A DNA stretch of 44,780 bases, from IMG/VR virus record IMGVR_UViG_3300009168_000060, positions 1-44,780 of that record. One strand, written 5' to 3'. The DNA is from a virus. The first letter of the stretch is position 1. Each line of letters opens with the position of its first letter. A program made the position numbers and the translations under genes. Below the pieces are notes generated by a model, which did not search any database, was not told the origin of the DNA, and was given only the letters and a program-made list of their open reading frames with translations. Shown one piece after another: positions 15,428-24,013 of the stretch.

Positions 15428-17269
15428 ATGCATGAAGAATACACGCCGTTTCCTATAAGAGATTTCAAAGGTCTCTACGTAAGAGGTAAAGGTGATAGCA
15501 CGCCACCTGACCACTTCCAAGACTGTGATAATATCGTATTTACTGAACAGGGTGTAACTACACGAGATGGCACTGATTTGTTTCTACCGACGGGTGAGGT
15601 AAAGAGAATTCATCTATACAAGAGAATTAATGAAGCTACTCGTATGTTAATTCTCAAACCGGGCGGCATACTAGTAGATAGCGTTAATATAAACGTACCA
15701 ATATTAACCATACCAGCGATGATTGATTTCAGCGCATTAAACATGTTCAATAGAGTTTATATCAGTCCGCATAATGGAATCAAAGGACTACCTAATGAGA
15801 AAGTCTATGTATGGGATGGTACTACTATGCGTCCGGCAGGTGGTACACAACCAGTAGGCACATTAGTAGCTGTAAATAGTTCTCAATCAGGTAACGTGGA
15901 AGCAGGTACACATTTATTTGCTGTAGTATTCGAGACAGTTAGTGGATTTTACTCGAAGCCCGGTCCTGCTGTATTTGCACAATTAGTAGTACCAGCAGCA
16001 GGAGATAAGAAAGTTGATCTAAGTGGTATACCTGTTGGACCTATAGGCACAATAAGACGACACATTATTGCTACTAGAAGTATATTAGATTATGACGGCA
16101 ACCAATACGGTCAGGAATTCTTTTTCGTTTTTGATGGCGTAATTAACGATAACGTAGGCACCACAATCACCGTCAATTTTTACGACTCACAGTTAGTTGA
16201 GGACGCACTTTACTTATTTGATGTTCTTAATGAAATTCCAGCAGGTTTGGTGTTAGGTGCCTACAAAGGTCGAATGGTTGTTGGTAATTTTGATAACAAT
16301 CAGTTCTTATTACGTGTCTCTCCCAAAAATGAACCGGAAATCTTTAATGATACTGATAGTGCTATTATTGTGGACCCAGAAGAAGCTTCAGGCGTAACTA
16401 ATATAGTCGAACATCGTGATTTGATGGGTATTACCAAAAGTTTGAAGTCGTATATTACGTCTGATAATGGTGGCGAACCTAATACATGGGACGTCATTAT
16501 GTTGGATAAAGGTGTCGGAACAGAAGTACACGGTATTAGTGCGATTCTTGATAGTAGTGGAGCGTCGTCAGATAGATTTTTTGTAGCGGCTCGTGGTGGC
16601 TTGATAATGTATGATGGTTCATTCCACGTACCAGAACTGTCATGGAAAATTGAAGACTTGTGGCGTAACATTAATCAGCCTAATTTTCACAAGATTGAAG
16701 TAGAGTTCGACCCAATTAATAAGCTCGTCTATGTTTTAGTTCCGTATGGTGCAGCAACAGAACCTAACGTAATATTCGTCGGTGATGCTAATGAAGGACT
16801 TGATTACAAGAAAATTAGATGGTCAAAGTGGTCATTCGGTCAATGGAATCCAACTACAATGGTCGTCGATGTAGAAGATAAGAATCCAGTCCTTAAGATT
16901 GGTGGTAATAACATTTATAAGCAAACGAATGCACTGAATGACAATGGTTTTGCTATTAATAATTTCATCAAGTTCGGATTTGCACCACCCAAATCAAATG
17001 GAGTTATTAACCATTTTAATTACCTCTCAATGCGTATTTCTGGTAATGGCACTATGGGTGTAGAGTTAAGTAGTGAAGATAATGCTAGACCAATGATACC
17101 ACCAGCATTTGATTTAGCAGCAACTCCAGGCATAGAAATACCACGAAAAATCAATTACGTGTCTGAAAAGATGGCTATTAAGTTTGCAATGGGTAATATA
17201 AATAATAATTTCGAACTTAACAATTTGGTTTTATATTACAATCCACTTTGGTCACAGCGACCGGCGTAG
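15428..17269 (+). CDS. Tail nozzle / tubular-B-like protein, 613 aa
   Basis: A long beta-rich protein with repeated short strands and Gly/Asp turns, of the size and composition of beta-propeller nozzle proteins (P22 gp10, T7 gp12 type). The N-terminal region resembles those proteins: DFKGLYVRGKGDSTPPDHFQ followed by a 'DCDNIVFTEQGVTTRDGTDL' start of the propeller. It directly follows the adaptor candidate. Known role: the hexameric tail nozzle that contacts the cell and carries fibres. No transmembrane part or enzyme motif was seen. Confidence 0.75.
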   Translation: MHEEYTPFPIRDFKGLYVRGKGDSTPPDHFQDCDNIVFTEQGVTTRDGTDLFLPTGEVKRIHLYKRINEATRMLILKPGGILVDSVNINVPILTIPAMIDFSALNMFNRVYISPHNGIKGLPNEKVYVWDGTTMRPAGGTQPVGTLVAVNSSQSGNVEAGTHLFAVVFETVSGFYSKPGPAVFAQLVVPAAGDKKVDLSGIPVGPIGTIRRHIIATRSILDYDGNQYGQEFFFVFDGVINDNVGTTITVNFYDSQLVEDALYLFDVLNEIPAGLVLGAYKGRMVVGNFDNNQFLLRVSPKNEPEIFNDTDSAIIVDPEEASGVTNIVEHRDLMGITKSLKSYITSDNGGEPNTWDVIMLDKGVGTEVHGISAILDSSGASSDRFFVAARGGLIMYDGSFHVPELSWKIEDLWRNINQPNFHKIEVEFDPINKLVYVLVPYGAATEPNVIFVGDANEGLDYKKIRWSKWSFGQWNPTTMVVDVEDKNPVLKIGGNNIYKQTNALNDNGFAINNFIKFGFAPPKSNGVINHFNYLSMRISGNGTMGVELSSEDNARPMIPPAFDLAATPGIEIPRKINYVSEKMAIKFAMGNINNNFELNNLVLYYNPLWSQRPA

Positions 17270-17275
17270 GTCTAA

Positions 17276-18679
17276 ATGAATGAGATTGACCGTATTAAGT
17301 CACTCATTACAGGTCTACAAAGGACTCAGCCACGAATATATGAAGCTTTCAGTGCAATTACGAAGGCTTTAGATAAACTTGACATAAATATTGATGCTAT
17401 AAGGAGTGAATTAGAATCAATACCTGAGGGCGGACTACCTATTGCGCCTAACGTATTAATATTCAATTATACCCTAACGAGAAGGAATGTAGTTTTACGG
17501 TGGGAACAACCTGATACGAGTATTTTTCATTATGAGGTTCGGCGCGGTGGTACTAGTTGGGAAACATCGTCACATTTACTTACTACAGCAACATTAAGTG
17601 CAGTATTCGACCCACTACCAATAGGCACTACACGATACTGGATTAAAGGTATAGATTTTGATGGTAACGTAAGCGAGCTGGCGCTTCCATTAGACGTAAA
17701 TATTCCGGCGATTAGCACGTTTAGTTTGTCAGCAGTCGTAATTGATAATAACGTACTACTTAATTGGACTATTCCAACTAGTACGTGGGACATAGCATAC
17801 TATACGGTATATCGAGAAAGTACAGCAGTTGGTAGACAGGACGGAACATTTGCTATTGTATTTGAAACGGCGGGCGGAACTTACACATATCGAGTTATAC
17901 CTACTGACTTAGCTGGTAATATCGGCCCGGAAGCTACAATTAGTGCAGTAGTTAGACAGCCACCTGATTTCGATTTAATTGCACAGGGATTAGATGATTT
18001 AAGCGGAACTAAAGTCAACACAATGATCTATCAAAATAGGTTATTGTGCAATGTTAATTTAGTTGAGAATTGGTTACAGCATTTTGAGACGAACTTTTGG
18101 ACTACAATTCAGCAACAAATTGATGCCGGATTTCCAATTTACATTCAACCTACACCATTAACCGGAAGCTATACTAGAATATTCGATTTTGGTGGAGTAT
18201 TTGATGACGTAATATTGAATGTGAGCTGGTCACAGAATCCTATTGCTGGTACGATGAACGTAGCTAGTAAAATATCGACCAGCATAGACGGAATAAGTTA
18301 TACGACACCAGTTACGGCTCGTTCAATATTCGTGGAGTCGATGCGATATGCTAAGATAGAAATGACGTTTACCGGCACGGACGCAACAGCACTACTTGAA
18401 TTCTATGACTTAAAGATTGACTTGAACGTAAAGAGTGAGATAGACAGTGGACAGGCTAATGCGGATAAAGATGATATAGGTGGGACGTTAGTTTTATTTA
18501 ACAAGGCGTTTAAGGATGTTAACTCAATTACTGTTACGGCAGATAGTATTGAACCCCTTTATATTATTTACGATTTCCTAGACATACCGAATCCAGTATC
18601 GTTTAAAGTGTTAGTTTACGATTCGTCAGGTAAGAGAGTTGATTATTTTGTAAGTTGGAAGTGTAGAGGTATTACATAA
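17276..18679 (+). CDS. Tail protein with two fibronectin-III domains, 467 aa
   Basis: A short helical start (about 1-50) is followed by FN3 domain one (about 60-145, NVVLRWEQPDTSIFHYEVRR) and FN3 domain two (about 150-228, NVLLNWTIPTSTWDIAYYTV). Then come a jelly-roll-like beta region and a C-terminal beta domain (about 390-467). FN3 domains are common on phage tails and bind surface carbohydrates or act as spacers. It lies between nozzle and fibre genes, which suits a tail hub or fibre-attachment protein. The last base of its stop is the first base of the next gene. Confidence 0.8.
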   Translation: MNEIDRIKSLITGLQRTQPRIYEAFSAITKALDKLDINIDAIRSELESIPEGGLPIAPNVLIFNYTLTRRNVVLRWEQPDTSIFHYEVRRGGTSWETSSHLLTTATLSAVFDPLPIGTTRYWIKGIDFDGNVSELALPLDVNIPAISTFSLSAVVIDNNVLLNWTIPTSTWDIAYYTVYRESTAVGRQDGTFAIVFETAGGTYTYRVIPTDLAGNIGPEATISAVVRQPPDFDLIAQGLDDLSGTKVNTMIYQNRLLCNVNLVENWLQHFETNFWTTIQQQIDAGFPIYIQPTPLTGSYTRIFDFGGVFDDVILNVSWSQNPIAGTMNVASKISTSIDGISYTTPVTARSIFVESMRYAKIEMTFTGTDATALLEFYDLKIDLNVKSEIDSGQANADKDDIGGTLVLFNKAFKDVNSITVTADSIEPLYIIYDFLDIPNPVSFKVLVYDSSGKRVDYFVSWKCRGIT

Positions 18680-19509
18680 TGGCTGGAATGCATATACGGT
18701 ATAACACGACGCTGAAGCAATACGAGTACAGTTTACTTGGTACTGATACAGGTCCGTGGACTAAGCTTGATATTAGTGGTAATTTGACTGGTAGTTTGCC
18801 AGCTAATATTGCTTATAAAGATATAGATAATAGTTTTGTGGCTCAAACTCTAGCTGCTAATAGTCAGATAAAAGGATTTTACTCTATACTGGAATTATAT
18901 GCTACCAATTTTCCTGGTGCTGGTAGATATAGATGGATAAATTATGGCGATTCCGGCCTTTCGCTTGAGACACAAAATGATGCTGGAGCGTATTTAAGTA
19001 GTATTTTTACTGTAAACAGATTAGGAGTTATAAATACTACAGCTGGGATTAGATTTCCTGCTAGTCAAGTTGCGTCAACAGAGCCAAATCTCTTAGACGA
19101 TTATGAAGAAGGTAGTTGGACTCCTACTTTTAATGGCGATTCTGGTAACTCTACGGGACAAGTTTATGCAGTTCAAACTGGACGTTATGTAAAAATTGGA
19201 TTACAGGTTTATCTAGCCTTTGACCTACAAATAAGTTCATGGGCAGTAGGAGCAGGGGGAAGTTTAATTATTATGGCCCTTCCTTTTTATAGTGACACTG
19301 CTATATCCGCATCTGGAGAAGTCTCCTATTTTATTAACTGCGGTCGTAATGTTTATACTATTTATCCACATATAAGTCCTAATGGTTATTTAATATATCT
19401 TTACTGCAAAAGCACTCTTAGTGGAAATGCGGATGGAGTTCTTGCATTTAGTGAATTGCGAGCAAATATGAGAATAATTGGTTCTGTTACTTATAGAGCA
19501 CAAGCATGA
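18679..19509 (+). CDS. Tail fibre / receptor-binding protein, 276 aa
   Basis: The middle carries GIRFPASQVASTEPNLLDDYEEGSWTP, a fibre motif family I know from many phages ([GI].FPA[ST]Q..S...N.LDDYEEGTWTP), which introduces a C-terminal beta tip. The rest is beta-rich with Gly turns. Codon use is more irregular than in neighbours, in keeping with exchange of receptor-binding genes. It starts directly at the end of the FN3 gene (TAATG) and is followed at once by a small gene, a usual fibre-accessory order. Confidence 0.85.
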   Translation: MAGMHIRYNTTLKQYEYSLLGTDTGPWTKLDISGNLTGSLPANIAYKDIDNSFVAQTLAANSQIKGFYSILELYATNFPGAGRYRWINYGDSGLSLETQNDAGAYLSSIFTVNRLGVINTTAGIRFPASQVASTEPNLLDDYEEGSWTPTFNGDSGNSTGQVYAVQTGRYVKIGLQVYLAFDLQISSWAVGAGGSLIIMALPFYSDTAISASGEVSYFINCGRNVYTIYPHISPNGYLIYLYCKSTLSGNADGVLAFSELRANMRIIGSVTYRAQA

Positions 19510-19778
19510 TAGAAAAAGTAATCGTTACTGGATTAATAAGCATACTCGAAAATGGTGTACTCCAAATTAGAGAGGATACCGTTATTCTTGAGGATGGTAT
19601 TGAATTATCTCGAACTTATCATAGGAAAATATTAACGCCGGGTAGTGATGTATCCGATGAAAGTGAACGTGTACAACAAGTAGCAGCTATCGTATGGACT
19701 CCGGAAGTTATTGCTGCGTGGGAAATTGAAAAAGCTAAGTTACCTACTATTCCTAATTCTACTGAAATGAAAAAATGA
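19506..19778 (+). CDS. Fibre-adjacent small protein, 90 aa
   Basis: Begins MIEKVIVTGLISILENGVLQ and continues with REDTVILEDGIELSRTYHRK. I recall this pattern ('..V.ENG.I.VR..T.I.EDG.ELSRT.HR....P') from small proteins next to phage fibre genes with no proven role. The ATG overlaps the fibre stop by four bases, and the C-terminus overlaps the next gene by four bases, so all three are coupled. A fibre-assembly or base-attachment role is inferred. Confidence 0.75.
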   Translation: MIEKVIVTGLISILENGVLQIREDTVILEDGIELSRTYHRKILTPGSDVSDESERVQQVAAIVWTPEVIAAWEIEKAKLPTIPNSTEMKK

Positions 19779-20011
19779 TCACACTTACACCCCTCTCAAA
19801 CAAATTCATATTAAGTTGCAATGAAGACGAACGTGCGACTATAGAGAAATTACTGTCTAAACAAAATCGTAAGTTAGAACGTCATATTGAGGAATATTTA
19901 GCTAGTCGAAAACTGAACATACGTGAGCAAGAAAATATGTTAATTATGAAGTACATGTCTGAGGAAGAACGCAAGAAACGGTTAGATGAGATAGGCGAAG
20001 AAAATGCCTGA
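19775..20011 (+). CDS. Small helical protein, 78 aa
   Basis: Not recognised. After a short beta start (LTPLSNKFILSCNEDERATI) it is highly charged and helical (for example EKLLSKQNRKLERHIEEYL). ATGA overlap with the preceding gene and overlap with the next fibre gene (start at 20004) indicate tight co-translation. It could be a fibre chaperone; no motif supports this. Confidence 0.7.
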   Translation: MITLTPLSNKFILSCNEDERATIEKLLSKQNRKLERHIEEYLASRKLNIREQENMLIMKYMSEEERKKRLDEIGEENA

Positions 20012-21092
20012 AAATTGGTTACTACCAACAGTTACAAGTAATTACGCGGCTGGTGTAATTCAGGCAATCAATAACAAGTTTATTGATACCATTACACTAT
20101 TCCGCGGTGGTGTGGGTAGTAATTTACCTATTAATGCAATTCGATATAATGGTGACTTAGCCGGTACGTTTCAGAGGTGGAGTGGCTCTATATGGAATAA
20201 CATGATATTGGATTTAGCAGGTGGAGGGACCGGCGCGGATAATCCTACACTTGCACGTACCAATTTAGGTCTAGGTACAATGGCAGTTCAGAATAGTAAT
20301 GCTGTATCTATTACTGGTGGTACGGCCGTGCTATCAACACTTCAGGTAACAGGTTTAGGTTCATTTGGTCAGTTATCTACACCGGATGGTTCTCAAATAG
20401 CTGGTATTAATGCGGTCAATATAGCATCAGGTCTTATAAATCCGGCAAGATTAGCAAATGGTGCTGCAAATAGTGGTGTATTTTTACGTGGAGATCAAAC
20501 ATGGGCATCTCCATCAGGAACATTACCATCAGGCATGATAGCTATGTTTGATGTATCATGTCCTGCTGGTTGGACTAGAGTAGCTGCATTAGATGGTAGA
20601 TTTCCTCGTGGTTCTACAGTATTCGGTGGCGCTGGTGGTTCATCAACACATGGTCATTCAGATACGTTTGCCGTTGCAGCACATACACATGCGTCAGGAA
20701 CTTTATCAATACCAAGTCATAATCATGGTGGTTCTACAGGTTCGGTATCAGTAACAATTAGTGGTACGACAGGTGGTGGTGGTTCACATAATCATGACGT
20801 TTCTGCTACAACTGGTGGTGAATCTGCTGGACAAATGAATTGTGACGCGGGTTCATCTGGTAGTATGTCACGTGCTGGTCATACTCATAGCTTTAGTGCA
20901 ACTACTGATACTGAAGCAAACCACACACATTCATTTAGTGGTAGTGGTTCTGGTACAGGTTCTATACCAACGCAAGCATCAGTTGGAGTAGCGGGTTCTA
21001 CAGCTTCAGCAACACCGGGATTAACAGGTTCGGTAAGTGCGGCAGACCATACACCTTTATTCTTAGACGTTGTTTGGTGTAAGAAGGATTAA
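20004..21092 (+). CDS. Second tail fibre with collar domain, 362 aa
   Basis: The N-terminal part (about 1-165) is a beta-rich fibre shaft containing GGTGADNPTLARTNLGLGTM, a widespread fibre-repeat motif. From about residue 173, PSGMIAMFDVSCPAGWTRVA and DGRFPRGS make a typical phage tail-collar domain. The His/Gly/Ser-rich region after it (about 215-345, many H-x-H pairs such as THGHS and NHNH-like words) resembles trimeric fibre tips that bind metal ions. It probably forms an alternative receptor-binding fibre. Final residues VVWCKKD fit collar-type ends. Confidence 0.85.
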   Translation: MPENWLLPTVTSNYAAGVIQAINNKFIDTITLFRGGVGSNLPINAIRYNGDLAGTFQRWSGSIWNNMILDLAGGGTGADNPTLARTNLGLGTMAVQNSNAVSITGGTAVLSTLQVTGLGSFGQLSTPDGSQIAGINAVNIASGLINPARLANGAANSGVFLRGDQTWASPSGTLPSGMIAMFDVSCPAGWTRVAALDGRFPRGSTVFGGAGGSSTHGHSDTFAVAAHTHASGTLSIPSHNHGGSTGSVSVTISGTTGGGGSHNHDVSATTGGESAGQMNCDAGSSGSMSRAGHTHSFSATTDTEANHTHSFSGSGSGTGSIPTQASVGVAGSTASATPGLTGSVSAADHTPLFLDVVWCKKD

Positions 21093-21117
21093 TTTTTATA
21101 TGGCGAGGTAACGAGAT

Positions 21118-21486
21118 ATGATATTAGACTTCGGTAATAGCAATGGTAAGGGTGATATGTTATTCGAATTTACTTATGAGGGTTTTATTATAGGTGGCTC
21201 GCTGGCCCAAAAGAAAAGTTTATCCATAATGCGGCGGGAAATGAGTTTGATGGGTAAGTTTGAATCAATTAGTCATGAATATCCTTGTGGTAAGAAAATA
21301 GTAGCGGACGAGCCGAAAAGAAAATTGAATGGTGACGGTAATAGAATTATTCATATCGACATACCTGAATTCGACATACTCTACCAGTATATCACTAACG
21401 TACCTTGGTCTACCGGATTACCAGTTAAAAGAGCACTAGAAACTATTGATTGGCTCGAAAGTGCGCAACGGTCTACTGTTTCTTAA
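21118..21486 (+). CDS. Hypothetical protein, 122 aa
   Basis: Not recognised. Mixed alpha/beta, soluble, with no signal peptide. The C-terminal segment LYQYITNVPWSTGLPVKRAL looks folded. GAGG nine bases upstream of the ATG supports the start. It separates the fibre gene from the exported-protein cassette (21500-23561); whether it belongs to either is unknown. Confidence 0.7.
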   Translation: MILDFGNSNGKGDMLFEFTYEGFIIGGSLAQKKSLSIMRREMSLMGKFESISHEYPCGKKIVADEPKRKLNGDGNRIIHIDIPEFDILYQYITNVPWSTGLPVKRALETIDWLESAQRSTVS

Positions 21487-21499
21487 TAAAGGATAGAAC

Positions 21500-22051
21500 A
21501 TGAATAGACTATTACTATTAGCCGTAATTGGTTGTGTAGGTTGTGAACAGACATTCAACTTAACTCCTACATCACCTACTGCACCAAACGATACACCATC
21601 TATTAATATAAACAATACTAATATTAATGTTAACGGTGGTGATAGAAGTGATACTGATAACGACGATACCACACCACCAAACGACTCAAATATCGTTTTA
21701 CCGTTACCTGCATACGGCGAAACTGTGACTCGTAATGTAGCGACCCATAATCCTACGTTACTAGCCAATAGTTGTCAGGATAAATTTGGTGAGCAGGCAT
21801 GGCAATTTCTTGATAGGGTCGTGGCCGAGCTAAAGTCGCATAGTGGTGATACGAGATGGGGTTACTTGTGTAAAGACACAACCTGTACTAAAACGTCACG
21901 AGATGTAGTAGCTTATCGTGCGAGTAATACCGGCATCTGGATAGTCGATGTAATTGGTAATCACTGTCCATTATCAGGTGAAATTACTGAAGTTAGATGG
22001 GGTGTATTACCATTTGAGACGGTAAGAGGTTGGTCAGCGATTCATAAATAG
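21500..22051 (+). CDS. Exported lipoprotein, 183 aa
   Basis: MNRLLLLAVIGCVGC is a signal peptide ending in a lipobox: VIGC (Cys12) is a good match and a second Cys lies at 15, so either could be lipidated. A disordered Thr/Pro/Asn/Asp linker (about 16-70) would hold a globular C-terminal domain (about 85-183) off the membrane; the domain includes RWGYLCKDTTC and IVDVIGNHC with four Cys. I recall a similar RWGY..K....D...IDVIG.H domain in phage proteins of unknown role. An outer-membrane spanin is an alternative but the domain is large for that. Directly upstream of two PEP-CTERM genes. Confidence 0.8.
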   Translation: MNRLLLLAVIGCVGCEQTFNLTPTSPTAPNDTPSININNTNINVNGGDRSDTDNDDTTPPNDSNIVLPLPAYGETVTRNVATHNPTLLANSCQDKFGEQAWQFLDRVVAELKSHSGDTRWGYLCKDTTCTKTSRDVVAYRASNTGIWIVDVIGNHCPLSGEITEVRWGVLPFETVRGWSAIHK

Positions 22052-22123
22052 AAAGGAGGTACACGACGCGTAATTAGGTAAAAGTTCCCTCAGTAAACTC
22101 GGTAAAGACAGGAGCGATGACAA

Positions 22124-22777
22124 ATGAAAAAATTGGTTATGTGTATTTGCTTTACGCTATTCGCATCATCAGCATATTCATTACCCGTCTACGTGATTGG
22201 TAACGAATGTCCGTCTGATGCACAAATGACAGCTACACCAACCTACACTCGTCAGTATTATCTTACACAGGCTATTGCTTGCGTATATGATCCCGGCGAT
22301 AAAAATATACAGGGCACAGATGCTGAGGCGCTTTTCTATTTAGATGGTGGTCCTCAACTTGTATGGGGAGATGGATGGGAAGGCGCTGGACAAAATCCAA
22401 CAGCAAATGGCTTCTCATATACAGCAGATGCCGGTAATGATGATGGTACGTTTATGATTAGTGGCGCATTAGCCGCTGCATACGACCAATTCGCTATTGG
22501 TATTAAAGATGGTCAGAATCCGTATTGGTCTATATTCCTATTACCCGAATTAGTTTTTTCTGGTGATTGGGGATTTGGTACTCAGGAAGGTTCTCTGTCT
22601 CATTTTGCTGTGTTTGGTAGAGTTACTGGTGTGATTAATCCTAATTGCACAGTAGAACCATGTAATCCTCCACCACCTCCGCCGCCTATTAATGAAGTAC
22701 CTGAACCGGCATCGTTGTTTTTAATGGGTACAGGTATCATGTTGTTCGTGCGTAATAAGGTCAAAAATCGTAAATAA
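22124..22777 (+). CDS. PEP-CTERM sorted surface protein, 217 aa
   Basis: An N-terminal signal peptide (MKKLVMCICFTLFASSAYS, cleavage after about residue 19) leads to a beta-rich domain of about 150 residues. A Pro-rich linker (CNPPPPPPPINE) follows. The C-terminal PEP-CTERM signal is VPEPASLFLMGTGIMLFV then RNKVKNRK: PEP motif at about 193-195, membrane helix, basic tail. In the known system an exosortase recognises this signal at the inner membrane and processes the protein for the surface of polysaccharide-producing diderms. The gene has GGAG about ten bases before the ATG. No host chromosomal gene flanks it; neighbours are phage tail and ejection genes. Confidence 0.85.
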   Translation: MKKLVMCICFTLFASSAYSLPVYVIGNECPSDAQMTATPTYTRQYYLTQAIACVYDPGDKNIQGTDAEALFYLDGGPQLVWGDGWEGAGQNPTANGFSYTADAGNDDGTFMISGALAAAYDQFAIGIKDGQNPYWSIFLLPELVFSGDWGFGTQEGSLSHFAVFGRVTGVINPNCTVEPCNPPPPPPPINEVPEPASLFLMGTGIMLFVRNKVKNRK

Positions 22778-22805
22778 CGTCAGTGAAAAGGATTAGGTGA
22801 CAAAA

Positions 22806-23561
22806 ATGAAAAAGTTTATCGTTGTTGCTCTAGTAATGATGCTATCGCTAATCGCCGCACCGGCTAAAGCAGATTTGATTCTTGCCGGTGATGCAGGTGG
22901 CGTATTGTTTTGCGCTACTGACAATAATTCTGTGTGCAATTACGGCACGCAGCTAACTGATACGAATCCTCTTTTGGGGATTTTGTCATTGGCACCTAGT
23001 ACTATTGGTGGTTTGTCAGTAGATGGCTCTTTGCATACTGATACCAACAATGGTATTACCAATATTTTGTCAAGCTCGTCGCTGTCCATTCTAAATCTGA
23101 CTGGAGCAGCTATTGATTTGATGGCATCTATTGGTGCTACTGATTTTACTGGACCTGCTACTACTGGTTTTACTACAGGTTCAGGTACATGGGTCAGTTC
23201 ACAGGGTTCTTCTACCACATACACTTGGTGGAATGATCCGGCTAATAATCAGGGCGGTGAATTTGCTACCGATAGAGAAGGAACACTAATTGATTCATTT
23301 AGTGATGTAGCTGGAGCACAGACTCTAGATTCATTTTCACATAACGGCGGACCATTTGCACTAGCTGATTTTGGTGCATTGTTTTCGATGACATTAGGAT
23401 TCGATATGACTTTGCTAGGTGGTGATTCACTTATTAGCAGAGGTCAGAGTGAAATTGCTGATGTTACTGCTGTTCCTGAGCCTACTTCTATGCTTTTGCT
23501 TGGTAGTGGTTTGGCATATCTCGTTCGTCGTAAGGTAAAGAAGCCTGTCGTAATTGCTTAA
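22806..23561 (+). CDS. Second PEP-CTERM sorted surface protein, 251 aa
   Basis: Signal peptide MKKFIVVALVMMLSLIAAPA-KA (cleavage after about residue 22), then a Ser/Thr/Gly-rich, beta-type extracellular domain of about 200 residues. The C-terminal sorting signal is VPEPTSMLLLGSGLAYLV (PEP about 224-226) followed by the basic RRKVKK and a short tail. The ATG at 22806 has AGGTGA five bases upstream; an in-frame GTG at 22797 would add three residues. It differs from the first PEP-CTERM protein over the whole mature domain, so it is no recent duplicate. A hairpin terminator follows at 23567. Confidence 0.85.
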   Translation: MKKFIVVALVMMLSLIAAPAKADLILAGDAGGVLFCATDNNSVCNYGTQLTDTNPLLGILSLAPSTIGGLSVDGSLHTDTNNGITNILSSSSLSILNLTGAAIDLMASIGATDFTGPATTGFTTGSGTWVSSQGSSTTYTWWNDPANNQGGEFATDREGTLIDSFSDVAGAQTLDSFSHNGGPFALADFGALFSMTLGFDMTLLGGDSLISRGQSEIADVTAVPEPTSMLLLGSGLAYLVRRKVKKPVVIA

Positions 23562-23566
23562 GGATA

Positions 23567-23601
23567 ATGGGGCTGTACTATATTGTGTAGTATGGCCCCA
23601 T
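23567..23601 (+). terminator. Hairpin terminator after the PEP-CTERM genes
   Basis: ATGGGGC (23567-23573) pairs with GCCCCAT (23595-23601), with an inner TACTA/TAGTA helix, six bases after the stop codon. It is followed by AAATAAT, so the U-tract is weak. It separates the exported-protein cassette from the GNAT/ejection genes. Confidence 0.7.
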
Positions 23602-23608
23602 AAATAAT

Positions 23609-24013
23609 ATGATTATTAGAAAATATACAAAAGACGATGCCTCCGCGGTAGATGAGATATTCGATAAGCATCATCGTGGTACGTTTAATAGACCTAATCT
23701 TAGTCATGTTGTAAGTGCTGCTGTAATGGAAGCAAATGATGGTAGAATAGTAGGTTTTGGTTGTCTTGAAGCAATTCTTGAGGCCGTTATGATTATTGAC
23801 ATGGATTTGTCAGTAGCAGAACGGATTGAAGTATTGCGTCAATTACTTAATGCAGCCGAGTTTATTTGTAGAGATAAAGGCTTTGAACGATTCTATATGT
23901 TTCCATCTGACGAAATATTTGCTGATGTTTTAGTAAACCGATTTGGCATGAGCAAATGTTCACAAATATTGAATCGCGAACTTGACGAAGACGTTTCAGA
24001 CAAGAAGGGTTAA
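23609..24013 (+). CDS. GNAT-like acyltransferase fold protein, 134 aa
   Basis: The start IIRKYTKDDASAVDEIF is the first strand and helix of a GNAT fold. ANDGRIVGFGCLEAILEAVM is a plausible central beta hairpin, and ICRDKGFERFYMFPSDEIFADVLVNRFGM fits the last helix-strand. The acetyl-CoA pyrophosphate loop (Q/RxxGxG/A) is not clear, so catalysis is uncertain. I recall GNAT-like genes beside internal virion genes in other phages. It overlaps the next gene by 32 bases. Confidence 0.6.
   Translation: MIIRKYTKDDASAVDEIFDKHHRGTFNRPNLSHVVSAAVMEANDGRIVGFGCLEAILEAVMIIDMDLSVAERIEVLRQLLNAAEFICRDKGFERFYMFPSDEIFADVLVNRFGMSKCSQILNRELDEDVSDKKG

Noticed and set aside
22940-23224. 94-aa open frame opposite the second PEP-CTERM gene
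   Set aside because: No start signal and no recognisable fold; the plus-strand gene has signal peptide and sorting signal.
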